The position numbers were made by a program, and so were the translations under genes. Source: Bacteroidales bacterium (lineage in GTDB: Bacteria > Bacteroidota > Bacteroidia > Bacteroidales > UBA932). Taken from it: a stretch of 64,000 bases of DNA. Below the pieces are notes generated by a model. The model was not told where the DNA came from and ran no database searches. It saw only the letters and a program-made list of their open reading frames with translations. The stretch is taken from positions 62,001 through 126,000 of the forward strand of contig JAGAIM010000004.1 of the NCBI GenBank assembly GCA_017626555.1, read 5' to 3'. Shown in pieces: positions 45,664 to 54,965 of the stretch (position 1 is its first letter; each line of letters begins with the position of its first letter).

Positions 45664-46959
45664 ATGAGAGTTCTAATGTTCGGATGGGAGTTTCCTCCTC
45701 ATATTGCGGGAGGTCTCGGTACTGCTTGCTACGGTATGACCAAAGGTCTGGCCTATAATGACGTTGATGTGCTTTTCGTGATGCCTTCAGCCTCTGGAGA
45801 TGAGGATGAGAGCGCAGTGAAGATCATCAATGCCAGTGATGTGGCTATTGACACGGTAAGTGCGACAGTCGATGAGTTCCTTGGAAAGGTTCAGTTCGTG
45901 CACATCGGTACCAATATGGTTCCATACGTGGATCCTAACGATTTCAAGACTATCGTTGAGGAAGAACGCAAGAGACAGATCAAGGGCTTCCGTGTACAGT
46001 ATGGCCAGAAATATAAGTTTTCTGGAAAATATGGTGCCAACCTTATGGAAGAGGTTGCGCGTTATGCTATGGTCGGAGCGACCATCGCTATGCAGTACAA
46101 GGATCAGTTTGATGTGATCCACGCTCACGACTGGCTTACATATCTTGCCGGCATTGCTGCAAAACAACTTACAGGCAAGCCGCTTGTTGTTCATATGCAC
46201 GCTACATCATACGACCGTGCAAGTGACGATCAGGTGGATACAAGAGTTGTTGACCTTGAGACCAAGGGTATGATGGCAGCCGACAAGGTGATGGCAGTGA
46301 GTGAACTGACAAGAAATATCTGTATCAACCGCTATGGTATCGAACCGGAGAAAGTTGTGGCAGTGCATAATGCTGTTGATTTCTCTGGCCGTGAGAAACT
46401 TGAGGTCGAGAGGAACGTAAAGGAGAAGGTGGTTACCTTCCTTGGCCGCGTTACCTATCAGAAGGGACCTGAATATTTCATCGAGGCAGCGGCAAAGGTA
46501 CTCAAGAGATGCAAGAACGTACGTTTCGTGATGGCAGGAAGCGGTGATATGCTCAACAGATGTATCCGCCACGTCGCACGATTGGGTATATCAGACAGAT
46601 TCCACTTCACAGGCTTCCTTCGCGGAAAGGAGGTACATAAGATGTTCGCACTTTCGGATGTCTATGTAATGCCTTCTATTTCAGAGCCTTTCGGAATATC
46701 TCCGCTTGAGGCGATGCAGACAAATGTGCCGTCTATCATATCGAAGCAGTCGGGCTGTGCCGAAATCCTCAAATACGCCCTGAAGGTTGATTTCTGGGAT
46801 GTCGATGCTATGTCTGACGCAATTTATGGCCTTCTTCAGTATCCTGCAATCTCACAACTTGCGGCGCGTTGCGGTTACGATGAGGTCAACAGCATCAAGT
46901 GGAATGATGTTGCGGCAAAAATCAAGGGTATATATCAGGAAGTTATTGACAATAAATAA
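45664..46959 (+). CDS. GT4/GT5-like glycosyltransferase of the glycogen cluster
   Basis: A 431-residue GT-B enzyme. The N-terminal glycine loop is WEFPPHIAGGLGTACYG, as in glycogen synthases, followed by VIHAHDWLTY. The C-terminal half has VVTFLGRVTYQKGPEYFIEA and the nucleotide-sugar EPFGISPLEAM motif (E-x7-E). Neighbouring GH57 and debranching genes in other Bacteroidota go with a similar transferase, so an alpha-glucan elongating or priming role is likely. The donor (UDP- or ADP-glucose) cannot be told. Confidence 0.9.
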   Translation: MRVLMFGWEFPPHIAGGLGTACYGMTKGLAYNDVDVLFVMPSASGDEDESAVKIINASDVAIDTVSATVDEFLGKVQFVHIGTNMVPYVDPNDFKTIVEEERKRQIKGFRVQYGQKYKFSGKYGANLMEEVARYAMVGATIAMQYKDQFDVIHAHDWLTYLAGIAAKQLTGKPLVVHMHATSYDRASDDQVDTRVVDLETKGMMAADKVMAVSELTRNICINRYGIEPEKVVAVHNAVDFSGREKLEVERNVKEKVVTFLGRVTYQKGPEYFIEAAAKVLKRCKNVRFVMAGSGDMLNRCIRHVARLGISDRFHFTGFLRGKEVHKMFALSDVYVMPSISEPFGISPLEAMQTNVPSIISKQSGCAEILKYALKVDFWDVDAMSDAIYGLLQYPAISQLAARCGYDEVNSIKWNDVAAKIKGIYQEVIDNK

Positions 46960-46971
46960 AACTACATAATT

Positions 46972-48312
46972 ATGAAAAAGAGTATATGTCTGTATTTTCA
47001 GGTTCATCAGCCAAACAGATTGAGATTATACAGATTCTTTGACATCGGAAAGGATTCGCATTACTATGACGATTTCGCAAACAGAACCATCCTTCGCAGG
47101 GTAGCACAGAAGTGTTATCTTCCAATGAATGCCCTTCTTCTCGAACTTATCGAGGCTAACAAGGGCGCTTTCAAGGTGGCATTTTCCATCTCCGGTTCGG
47201 TACTGGAGCAGTTTGACAGATATGCTCCGGAAGTAATCGAGAGTTTCCGTAAACTTGCCCAGACCGGCAGTGTGGAATTCCTTTCAGAGACATACTACCA
47301 TTCACTCGCATCCCTTGCATCACCGATCGAGTTCAAGAACCAGGTGCTCAAGCACAAGGCTGCCATCGAGCACTATTTCGGCGTGACTCCTAAGACGTTC
47401 CGCAACACCGAACTTATATATTCGGATGCAATAGGTGAGATGGTTTATGATATGGGCTTCAAGACTATGCTTACAGAAGGCGCAAGACACGTCCTCGGAT
47501 GGAAGAGCCCTAACTTCATCTATAGTTGCGCTCAGGCTCCAAGCCTCAAACTCCTTCTTAAGAACTCTTCGCTCAGCGATGATATCGCGTTCCGTTTCTC
47601 TGACAGAGGATGGTCTGACTGGCCTCTTACCGGCGAGAAATATCTTTCCTGGATCAAGGCTGCCGCTCAGAACGATGATATCGTTAACCTCTTTATGGAC
47701 TACGAGACATTCGGTGAGCACCAGAAGGCTGCCAGCGGCATCTTCGACTTTATGAGAGCCCTTCCTGAGATCGTTATCAAGGATGGAGAATTCGAGTTCG
47801 TGACCCCTGCACAGGCTGCCAAGAAGCATCGTCCTGTAGGAGAACTTGATGTTATGGATCCTATCTCCTGGGCGGATGAAGAGCGTGATGTTACTGCTTG
47901 GCTCGGAAACGAACTCCAGAATGACGCGTTCAACAAATTGAACGAGCAGGCTGAGAAACTGGCTCTTCTTAACGATGAGGCACTTTGGTCTGATTTCGGA
48001 CATCTTCAGGAGAGCGACCACTTCTACTATATGTGTACGAAGTTCTTCTCGGATGGAGCCGTGCATAAATATTTTAACCCGTATGATACTCCGTATGAGG
48101 CGTTTATCAATTATATGAACGTTCTCAGCGATTTTATTTTGCGAGTAGATGATGCAATTTCCGTTTCAGATATTAACTTTGCAGCCGCAAAGCAGACCAA
48201 GGCTCCGGCAAAGAAGACCGTAAAAAAGGCTGAGCCAAAAGCAAAGGCATCTGCAAAGAAGGCTGAGCCAAAGGCTAAGAAGCCAGCGGCAAAAAAGGCA
48301 GCGAAGAAATAG
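46972..48312 (+). CDS. GH57-family alpha-glucan enzyme with Lys/Ala-rich histone-like tail
   Basis: A 446-residue protein. The GH57 barrel spans about 1-400: CLYFQVHQPNRLRLYRF, SISGSVLEQFDRY, FLSETYYHSLAS, the expected nucleophile Glu in FRNTELIYSD, and the acid Asp region LFMDYETFGEH. GH57 includes alpha-amylases, 4-alpha-glucanotransferases and branching enzymes; the activity here is not settled. From about residue 404 the chain becomes a Lys/Ala/Pro tail with two KKAEPKAK units ending AAKKAAKK, like histone H1 or bacterial HU tails, and atypical for GH57. A hairpin terminator follows at 48356-48389. Confidence 0.92.
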   Translation: MKKSICLYFQVHQPNRLRLYRFFDIGKDSHYYDDFANRTILRRVAQKCYLPMNALLLELIEANKGAFKVAFSISGSVLEQFDRYAPEVIESFRKLAQTGSVEFLSETYYHSLASLASPIEFKNQVLKHKAAIEHYFGVTPKTFRNTELIYSDAIGEMVYDMGFKTMLTEGARHVLGWKSPNFIYSCAQAPSLKLLLKNSSLSDDIAFRFSDRGWSDWPLTGEKYLSWIKAAAQNDDIVNLFMDYETFGEHQKAASGIFDFMRALPEIVIKDGEFEFVTPAQAAKKHRPVGELDVMDPISWADEERDVTAWLGNELQNDAFNKLNEQAEKLALLNDEALWSDFGHLQESDHFYYMCTKFFSDGAVHKYFNPYDTPYEAFINYMNVLSDFILRVDDAISVSDINFAAAKQTKAPAKKTVKKAEPKAKASAKKAEPKAKKPAAKKAAKK

Positions 48313-48355
48313 AGTCTGACGAAAATCAGCGGGATTTATCCCTGAAACTATATAT

Positions 48356-48389
48356 CCCCGGACGAAGCCCAGATGGACTTCGGCCGGGG
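48356..48389 (+). terminator. hairpin between the GH57 gene and the synthase-phosphorylase fusion
   Basis: 48356-48370 pairs with 48375-48389 over 15 positions with two mismatches and is GC rich; an AT-rich stretch follows. It may terminate the upstream transcript or attenuate entry into the fusion gene. Two smaller hairpins (CTGA/TCAG and GGGAT/ATCCC) precede it. Confidence 0.65.
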
Positions 48390-48414
48390 TAAATAAATAA
48401 TTTGTTTATATATA

Positions 48415-51400
48415 ATGAAAACAGAACTTATCAAGCCTGATTATCTGTTTGAAGTTAGTTGGGAAGTGTGTAACAAGGTGGGAGGCATATACACTGTCAT
48501 CGCCACCAAGTCCCTTTATCTGAAGAGCGAGTACAAGAGGCATCACATTATGGTCGGACCGGATGTCTGGATGGATGAAGTCAGCAATCCTGACTTTATA
48601 GAGGATCCGATGCTGTACAGAGCCTGGAGAATGCAGGCTGCTTCAGAGGGATTGAGAGTCCGTATAGGACGCTGGAACGTTCCGGGAAAGCCAACTGCAA
48701 TCCTTGTGGATTTCAAGCAGTTCCTTACCCGGCAGAATGAGATTCTTACCGAATTCTGGAAAAAATTCGGTGTGGATTCGCTCACCGGCAATTGGGACTA
48801 TCGTGAATCAGCCCTTTTCGGTTATGCTGCCGGAAGAGTGATTGAAAGTTTCTACAATTTCAACCTTGAGACATCTGACAAGGTTGTGGCTCAGTTCCAC
48901 GAGTGGATGACCGGAACAGGACTTCTTTATCTGAAGTCGGCAAATGTTCCTGTAGCGACCGTGTTCACAACACACGCAACCGTCATCGGAAGGTGCATCG
49001 CAGGAAACAATCTGCCTCTTTATGATGGTATTCTCGGCTATAATGCAGATGAAAAGGCCAGACATTTCAATGTGGTCGCAAGACACTCTCTTGAGAAGAA
49101 GGCCGCTCAGAACAGTGATGTATTCACGACTGTAAGTGATATTACGGCTCAGGAATGCCGACAGTTCCTCGGAAGGCCGGTTGATGTAGTGACCCCTAAT
49201 GGATTCGAACCTAGTTTTACTCCTGCGACAGATGAAGAATACACTGCTCTCAGGGAGAAGGCAAGGAAGAAACTTATGACAGTGGCCTCTGCTATGTGCG
49301 GTGAGGAAGTGCCGGAGAATGCGGTACTCGTCGGCATCGGAGGACGCTATGAATGGAAGAACAAGGGTATAGACGTATTCATCGATGCTCTTGACAAACT
49401 TAATCATACGGATTTCAAGGGAAAGTGCGTCCACGCATTCATAATGATTCCGTCCGGACACAATGGCCCTGACAAGCAGTTGCTTGCAAAAATGGCCGGC
49501 AATGGTTCGGGATATGTGACCAGGACATCTCACTACCTGATGAATCCTGAGTATGACAATGTCACCAGGCGTCTGAATGACCTGCAACTGAACAATGCAT
49601 CAGGAGACAAGGTGAAGGTCTATTTCATACCTTCATATCTCAACGGAAATGACGGTGTATTCAATATGTCATATTACGACCTCCTGTCAGGACTTGACCT
49701 GACATTGTTCCCGTCATACTATGAGCCGTGGGGATATACCCCTCTTGAGAGTCTTGCATTCAGGGTTCCGACACTGACTACAACTCTTGCCGGCTTCGGA
49801 CTGTGGGTGCGTACATACTACGGAAAGAAGCATCCTGGCATCACGGTGCTCGACAGAAGCGATTCCAATTATTTTGAGGTCGTTGACGGTGTGGCACAGC
49901 GTGTGATGGAAATCGCTTCACTTCGTAAGGACAGCAGGAAGAAGTATATGCAGAATGCGAAGGAAGTGTCTGAGATCGCACTTTGGGAAAACAATATAGT
50001 ATATTATAAGGAAGCCTATTCGAAGGCACTTGAAAAATTAATAGAAGCAGGCGGAATATATCCCGCTTCGCGAAATGAAAAGAATATGGAATACAAGAAA
50101 TTTGAAGTTAATCAGCCAACCTGGAACAGCGTAATCGTTTCACGCCATCTTCCAGAGTCACTTAAAGACCTCGAAATACTTTCCAAGAACCTTTGGTGGT
50201 GCTGGAACGAGTCAGCAAAGAACCTTTTTGCATCAGTTGACCCACAGGCGTGGGAAGCCTCAGGCCAGAACCCTATCGCAATGCTCGATAAGGTAAGCCT
50301 CAAGAGATATCAGAAACTTGAGAAGGACAACAAGTTCCTTGCAGACCTCAAGACAGTGATGGAGGAGTTCAACGAGTATATGGCTCTCAAGGCAGAGCGC
50401 ACGACTCCTTCTGTAGCATACTTCTGTATGGAGTACGGTCTTGATACATCCCTCAAGATATATTCAGGCGGTCTCGGTATCCTTGCCGGTGACTATATCA
50501 AGGAGACATCCGATATGAACACCAACCTCGTGGCAGTCGGCCTCCTTTACCGTTTCGGATACTTCAACCAGAAACTCACCGCACACGGTGAGCAGGTAGC
50601 CGAGGACGTTGCACAGGACTTCAACAAGATCCCTGCAACTCCAGTACGTGACGAGAGCGGCAACTGGGTGACAATCAGTGTTGCTTTCCCTGGACGCAAC
50701 CTCAATGCACGTCTCTGGAGAGTGGATGTAGGCCGTACCGAACTCTATCTCCTTGATACAGACATTCCTGAGAACCTTCCTGAGGACAGGTCAATCACCT
50801 ACAACCTCTACGGTGGTGACTGGGAGAACCGTCTCAAGCAGGAACTTCTTCTCGGTGTCGGCGGTATCCGCGCACTCCGCAAACTCGGCTTCGCTCCGCA
50901 GGTTTACCATTGCAACGAGGGTCACGCAGCATTCATCGGTCTCGAGCGTCTCCGTGAACTCATTTCAGAGCAGAACCTCGAGTTCCAGGAGGCTCTCGAA
51001 GTTGTAAGGGCTTCATCACTCTTCACAACCCATACTCCGGTACCTGCCGGTCACGACGCATTCGACGAAGGCCTTCTCCGCAAGTATATCGGCCACTATC
51101 CTCAGCGTCTGAAGATCGACTGGGAGACTATGATGGGTCTCGGAAAGAACGACGGTGCCAATGTGAACGAGAAGTTCTCTATGTCAATCCTCGCAGCCAA
51201 CATCTCTCAGGAGGTGAACGGTGTGTCCTGGCTCCACGGTGAAGTGAGCCGCGACATCCTAGGACATATGTGGCCTGGCTACCTCCCGGAGGAACTCCAC
51301 GTAAGTTATGTGACAAACGGTGTACACTATCCTACCTGGACAGCACCGGAGTGGAAGGAAGTGCACGCAAAGGTATTCGGAGAAGAATTCAAGACACACC

Positions 51401-52653
51401 ACTATGACAAGTCTTGCTTCGACGGTATATACAAGGTGGCAGACGAGGAAGTATGGAACATCCGCACTTCACTTCGTAAGAAACTCATCGAAGAGGTTAA
51501 GAGAAGACTCTCTGACCCTGCAGCAGCAAGCCACTATTCACCAAAGCAGGTTGTGACAATCAAGGAGACTCTCCGCGACGACGTACTTACAATCGGTTTT
51601 GCGCGCCGTTTCGCTACATACAAGAGAGCACACCTCCTTTTCCGTGACCTCGACCGTCTCGCTGAGATCGTGAACGATCCTAAGCAGCCTGTACAGTTCC
51701 TCTTCGCAGGAAAGGCTCACCCTGCAGACAAGGCAGGACAGGATCTCATCAAGATGATCGTGGACATCTCCAAGCAGCCACGCTTCATCGGTAAGATCGT
51801 ATTCGTGCCTAACTACGACATCACAGTAGCGAAGTTCCTCGTACAGGGTGTTGACGTATGGATGAACAACCCTACACGTCCTCTTGAGGCTTCAGGTACA
51901 TCAGGTGAGAAGGCTGCGATGAACGGTGTGATGCATTTTTCAGTACTTGACGGATGGTGGGTCGAGGGCTATAAGAAGGGTGCCGGCTGGGCTCTTCCTA
52001 TGGAACGCACTTACGACGACCAGAACTATCAGGACGAACTTGATGCCGCTACCATCTACAACATCATCGAGAACGAGATCGCTCCTACATTCTACAACAA
52101 GAGCCTCTCGACAGGACGCTCATCAGACTGGATCGAGTATATCAAGAACTGTGTGGCTCAGGTGGCTTGCAACTTCACAACCAACCGTATGCTCACCGAC
52201 TACATCAACCAGTACTATGTACCTCAGGCAGCACGCGTTGACGGCATCGTAGCCGATGACTATGCAGAGGCTCGTGAGATCGCGGCTTGGAAGAAGAGAC
52301 TCCGCCGTGAGTGGAAGAACGTAGAAGTGGTGTCAGTGACCGCTCCGGACAGCAACAGCGACTCGCTTGCTATCGGAAACGAGTTCAATGCCGAGATCGT
52401 CCTCAACATCGGTGACCTCAATGCTGAGGAAATCGGAGTGGAACTTCTCTTCGCTACATTCGACAAGAAGGGCAGGCTTCATATTCAGGAGAAGTATGAC
52501 TTCACTCCAGTAGAGTATGCTGATGGTACAGCAAAGTATGCCGCTGCTATCAACCCTGACAGATCAGGTATATATCAGGTGGCAGGACGTATCTATGCAA
52601 AGAACGCCAAACTTCCTCACAGACAGGATTTTGAACTTGTAAGATGGTTGTAG
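48415..52653 (+). CDS. fusion of GT3 glycogen synthase and GT35 alpha-glucan phosphorylase
   Basis: A 1412-residue cytoplasmic protein. Residues 1 to about 550 are a eukaryote-like GT3 glycogen synthase: FEVSWEVCNKVGGIYTVIATKS, TVFTTHATVIGR, VTPNGFEPSF and FPSYYEPWGYTPLES. From about 558 (MEYKKFEVNQPTW) comes an alpha-glucan phosphorylase of the shorter type: NLWWCWNESA, YFCMEYGLDTSLKIYSGGLG, HTPVPAGHDAF, and the PLP-lysine site EASGTSGEKAAMNG near residue 1165. One chain thus holds a chain-building and a chain-degrading enzyme. An in-frame ATG at 50086 starts the phosphorylase half exactly, and codon use becomes more biased after it. Its last 10 nt overlap ribF. Confidence 0.93.
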   Translation: MKTELIKPDYLFEVSWEVCNKVGGIYTVIATKSLYLKSEYKRHHIMVGPDVWMDEVSNPDFIEDPMLYRAWRMQAASEGLRVRIGRWNVPGKPTAILVDFKQFLTRQNEILTEFWKKFGVDSLTGNWDYRESALFGYAAGRVIESFYNFNLETSDKVVAQFHEWMTGTGLLYLKSANVPVATVFTTHATVIGRCIAGNNLPLYDGILGYNADEKARHFNVVARHSLEKKAAQNSDVFTTVSDITAQECRQFLGRPVDVVTPNGFEPSFTPATDEEYTALREKARKKLMTVASAMCGEEVPENAVLVGIGGRYEWKNKGIDVFIDALDKLNHTDFKGKCVHAFIMIPSGHNGPDKQLLAKMAGNGSGYVTRTSHYLMNPEYDNVTRRLNDLQLNNASGDKVKVYFIPSYLNGNDGVFNMSYYDLLSGLDLTLFPSYYEPWGYTPLESLAFRVPTLTTTLAGFGLWVRTYYGKKHPGITVLDRSDSNYFEVVDGVAQRVMEIASLRKDSRKKYMQNAKEVSEIALWENNIVYYKEAYSKALEKLIEAGGIYPASRNEKNMEYKKFEVNQPTWNSVIVSRHLPESLKDLEILSKNLWWCWNESAKNLFASVDPQAWEASGQNPIAMLDKVSLKRYQKLEKDNKFLADLKTVMEEFNEYMALKAERTTPSVAYFCMEYGLDTSLKIYSGGLGILAGDYIKETSDMNTNLVAVGLLYRFGYFNQKLTAHGEQVAEDVAQDFNKIPATPVRDESGNWVTISVAFPGRNLNARLWRVDVGRTELYLLDTDIPENLPEDRSITYNLYGGDWENRLKQELLLGVGGIRALRKLGFAPQVYHCNEGHAAFIGLERLRELISEQNLEFQEALEVVRASSLFTTHTPVPAGHDAFDEGLLRKYIGHYPQRLKIDWETMMGLGKNDGANVNEKFSMSILAANISQEVNGVSWLHGEVSRDILGHMWPGYLPEELHVSYVTNGVHYPTWTAPEWKEVHAKVFGEEFKTHHYDKSCFDGIYKVADEEVWNIRTSLRKKLIEEVKRRLSDPAAASHYSPKQVVTIKETLRDDVLTIGFARRFATYKRAHLLFRDLDRLAEIVNDPKQPVQFLFAGKAHPADKAGQDLIKMIVDISKQPRFIGKIVFVPNYDITVAKFLVQGVDVWMNNPTRPLEASGTSGEKAAMNGVMHFSVLDGWWVEGYKKGAGWALPMERTYDDQNYQDELDAATIYNIIENEIAPTFYNKSLSTGRSSDWIEYIKNCVAQVACNFTTNRMLTDYINQYYVPQAARVDGIVADDYAEAREIAAWKKRLRREWKNVEVVSVTAPDSNSDSLAIGNEFNAEIVLNIGDLNAEEIGVELLFATFDKKGRLHIQEKYDFTPVEYADGTAKYAAAINPDRSGIYQVAGRIYAKNAKLPHRQDFELVRWL

Positions 52654-53540
52654 CAACCGGATTTTTCGACGGTGTCCACACCGGACACCGTCTTGTAATA
52701 CAGCAGTTAGTTGAGGCTGCAGCAGTACGCGGGGATGAAAGTATGGTCGTCACATTCTGGCCACATCCCCGTAATGTGCTGCAAAAAGAAGCCCGTTCGC
52801 TCAGGCTTCTCACCACTCTTGCGGAAAAGAAGGCAATGCTTCACGCCCTGGGAGTGGACAAGGTTGAGGTACTTCAGTTCACGAAGGACTTCAGCACATT
52901 GACTACAGAGGACTATCTCCGGATGTTGATGAATGATTACGGAGCGTCATCTGTTCTGGTCGGTTACGACAACAGGATGGGCTGTGATGCTTCTGATGCG
53001 GATGATGTAGCCAGGACTGCCGAAAGCCTCGGCCTTGAGGTGATCAGGACGGATATGGTCTCATCGGAGCGCGGCTATGCCGTCAGTTCCACAAAGATAC
53101 GCGAAAGGCTTGAGGCGGGAGATGTTAACGATGCATCTGCAATGCTCGGATATGCCTACGGGCTTCACGGAGTAGTGATAGCAGGCAACAGACTGGGAAG
53201 GACTATTGGCTTCCCGACTGCCAATATGCAACTCTACGAACCTTTGAAACTCGTGCCGGGCAATGGAGTGTATTTCGTGAAGGTGAGGACACTGGATCGG
53301 GACCTCTACGGTATGTGCAATATCGGATGCAGGCCTACTGTAGGCCCGGGCAATGCCAGGACTATAGAAACAAATATTTTCGGATTTGACGAAGATATAT
53401 ACGGCCTGGATATAGAAGTCACGTTCGTCTCCAAGATTAGGGATGAAGTGAAATTCAGTTCATTTGAAGAACTGAGGCAGCAACTCGAAAAAGACAGGGA
53501 GGCCTGCCTGACAATCCTTGAATTGTCATTACAAGTCTGA
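52644..53540 (+). CDS. ribF: bifunctional riboflavin kinase/FAD synthetase
   Basis: A 298-residue enzyme converting riboflavin to FMN and FAD. The FAD synthetase half has GFFDGVHTGHR (nucleotide-binding, at residues 6-16), VTFWPHPRNVL and YAVSSTKIRERL; the riboflavin kinase half has GNRLGRTIGFPTANM and CNIGCRPTVG, ending with VTFVSKIRDEVKFSS. The start at ATG 52644 is unusually close to the first motif, so the chain lacks about 10-15 residues often found before it. It overlaps the fusion gene by 10 nt, suggesting coupled translation. Confidence 0.95.
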   Translation: MVVATGFFDGVHTGHRLVIQQLVEAAAVRGDESMVVTFWPHPRNVLQKEARSLRLLTTLAEKKAMLHALGVDKVEVLQFTKDFSTLTTEDYLRMLMNDYGASSVLVGYDNRMGCDASDADDVARTAESLGLEVIRTDMVSSERGYAVSSTKIRERLEAGDVNDASAMLGYAYGLHGVVIAGNRLGRTIGFPTANMQLYEPLKLVPGNGVYFVKVRTLDRDLYGMCNIGCRPTVGPGNARTIETNIFGFDEDIYGLDIEVTFVSKIRDEVKFSSFEELRQQLEKDREACLTILELSLQV

Positions 53541-53543
53541 CCA

Positions 53544-53572
53544 TTGTCGTCCCGAGCCTGACGAGGGAACTA
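53544..53572 (+). repeat. diverged copy of the intergenic repeat
   Basis: TTGTCGTCCCGAGC and GACGAGGGAACT resemble the TTGTCATTCCGAGC and GACGAGGAATCT ends of the repeat at 21287-21345, with a shorter middle. It fills the ribF downstream gap. Confidence 0.45.
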
Positions 53573-53585
53573 AAAACAATATGAT

Positions 53586-54038
53586 ATGGAAGAAATCATT
53601 GGCTTGCTGATTGCACTTGCAGCAGTCATTCTGAAGGCCGTAGGAAACAGACAGGAGAAGTCCGGCAAAAAGACGGCCGCTCCGGTGACTTCTGATAAAG
53701 ATTCAGAAGCAGGAGGCTTTGATGTCAAGGGATGGATTCTGGAAGCCTTGGAAGAGGTTGCAGGGGATTCTGATGAGCCAGAGGTGGTATTGGATGACGA
53801 CGGACAGATTGTGGAAGTCAAGCCTGTGGTTGTTCAGCCGGAACCGATGAAGCCAGTTGTCGAGCCTGTCAACTGTATTGAAACAGTCAACAGAACGACG
53901 AAACCTCAGGCTGAACCGCTGAGACCGGCAGCAAAAAGAAATATTCTTCAGGAGGATGAACCCTCCGGAAAGAAGGATGATAAGATCGATCCGAAGAAAC
54001 TCGTGATTTATTCCGAGATAATGAAACCGAAATTTTAG
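53586..54038 (+). CDS. hypothetical membrane-anchored protein
   Basis: A 150-residue protein with a short N-terminal hydrophobic helix (IIGLLIALAAVILKAVG) and a long, acidic, Pro/Glu/Val-rich and probably disordered middle (about 30-130). It ends with a conserved-looking DPKKLVIYSEIMKPKF. I recognise no domain. The final motif may be a docking peptide. It sits 45 nt after ribF and 23 nt before greA. Confidence 0.7.
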   Translation: MEEIIGLLIALAAVILKAVGNRQEKSGKKTAAPVTSDKDSEAGGFDVKGWILEALEEVAGDSDEPEVVLDDDGQIVEVKPVVVQPEPMKPVVEPVNCIETVNRTTKPQAEPLRPAAKRNILQEDEPSGKKDDKIDPKKLVIYSEIMKPKF

Positions 54039-54061
54039 AAATTTAAAACATATAAATAATT

Positions 54062-54529
54062 ATGGCACTTCAATATATGACCCAGGAGGGTCTTGACAAA
54101 CTGAAGAAGGAACTTGCCGAGGCAATAGCCCAGCGTCCTGTAATCTCTGCGGCCATCGCAGAGGCCAGGGATAAGGGTGACTTGTCCGAAAATGCCGAAT
54201 ATGAGGCAGCACGAGAAGCGCAGGGCCTTCTTGAACTCAATATCTCCAAACTTCAGAATCTCGTGGCAAATGCCAGAGTGATCGACGAATCCCAGATCGG
54301 TACCGAGAAGGTGCAGATGCTCAACAAGGTAAAGGTGAAGAACCTTACCGCCAACCAGATAATGACATTTACTCTCGTAAGCGAGAACGAGGCTGACTTT
54401 ATGGCTGGAAAACTTGCAGCAAAGACCCCTATCGGACAGGCCCTTATGGGGCATTCCGTGGGTGATGTAGTTGAGGCGAAAGTACCTGCCGGCATCATCA
54501 AGTTCGAGATCCTGGATATTACCCTCTAG
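54062..54529 (+). CDS. greA: transcription elongation factor GreA
   Basis: A 155-residue factor that restarts backtracked RNA polymerase. The N-terminal coiled coil carries the acidic tip in EARDKGDLSENAEYEAARE, which coordinates Mg2+ in the polymerase channel. The C-terminal FKBP-like domain ends with PIGQALMGHSVGDVVEAKVPAG. Standard length. Followed by the HIT gene after 28 nt. Confidence 0.97.
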   Translation: MALQYMTQEGLDKLKKELAEAIAQRPVISAAIAEARDKGDLSENAEYEAAREAQGLLELNISKLQNLVANARVIDESQIGTEKVQMLNKVKVKNLTANQIMTFTLVSENEADFMAGKLAAKTPIGQALMGHSVGDVVEAKVPAGIIKFEILDITL

Positions 54530-54557
54530 AACGTCATCCTGAACAGATATTGATATT

Positions 54558-54965
54558 ATGGCAACAATATTTACCAGAATAGCCAAGGGAGAGATTCCGT
54601 CATACAAAGTGGCGGAAAACGAGGAATATTATGCATTCCTTGACATTGCACCTATGGCGAAGGGACACACACTTGTCATCCCGAAGAATATTGAGGATGA
54701 CTATATCTTCAACCTTGATGAGAAGACATATATGGGTCTTTGCGCATTTGCCAGAAAGGTAGCGCTGGCTATCAAGGAGGCTGTTCCCTGCAAAAGAGTA
54801 GGCGTAGCCGTTCTCGGAATGGAAGTCCCTCATACACACATCCATCTCGTTCCGCTTCAGACAGAGGGAGATATGGATTTCAGAAAAAAGAAACTTGAGT
54901 TATCGCAGGAGGAATTCGCTGCGATAGCCTCTGCAATCAACAGCGAATATGTCAAGATTCAGTAA
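54558..54965 (+). CDS. HIT-family nucleotide hydrolase (HinT-like)
   Basis: A 135-residue purine nucleoside phosphoramidase-type protein. The opening TIFTRIAKGEIPSYKVAENE and the LDIAPMAKGHTLVIPK strand are family-typical, and the catalytic histidine triad is HTHIHLVPL (about 93-101). The last 17 nt overlap the start of the next gene, so their translation is probably coupled. Confidence 0.95.
   Translation: MATIFTRIAKGEIPSYKVAENEEYYAFLDIAPMAKGHTLVIPKNIEDDYIFNLDEKTYMGLCAFARKVALAIKEAVPCKRVGVAVLGMEVPHTHIHLVPLQTEGDMDFRKKKLELSQEEFAAIASAINSEYVKIQ

Noticed and set aside
48172-48312. separate histone-like gene at the 3' end of the GH57 gene
   Set aside because: The Lys/Ala region is in frame with GH57 and has no own start codon or promoter, so it is a tail rather than a gene.
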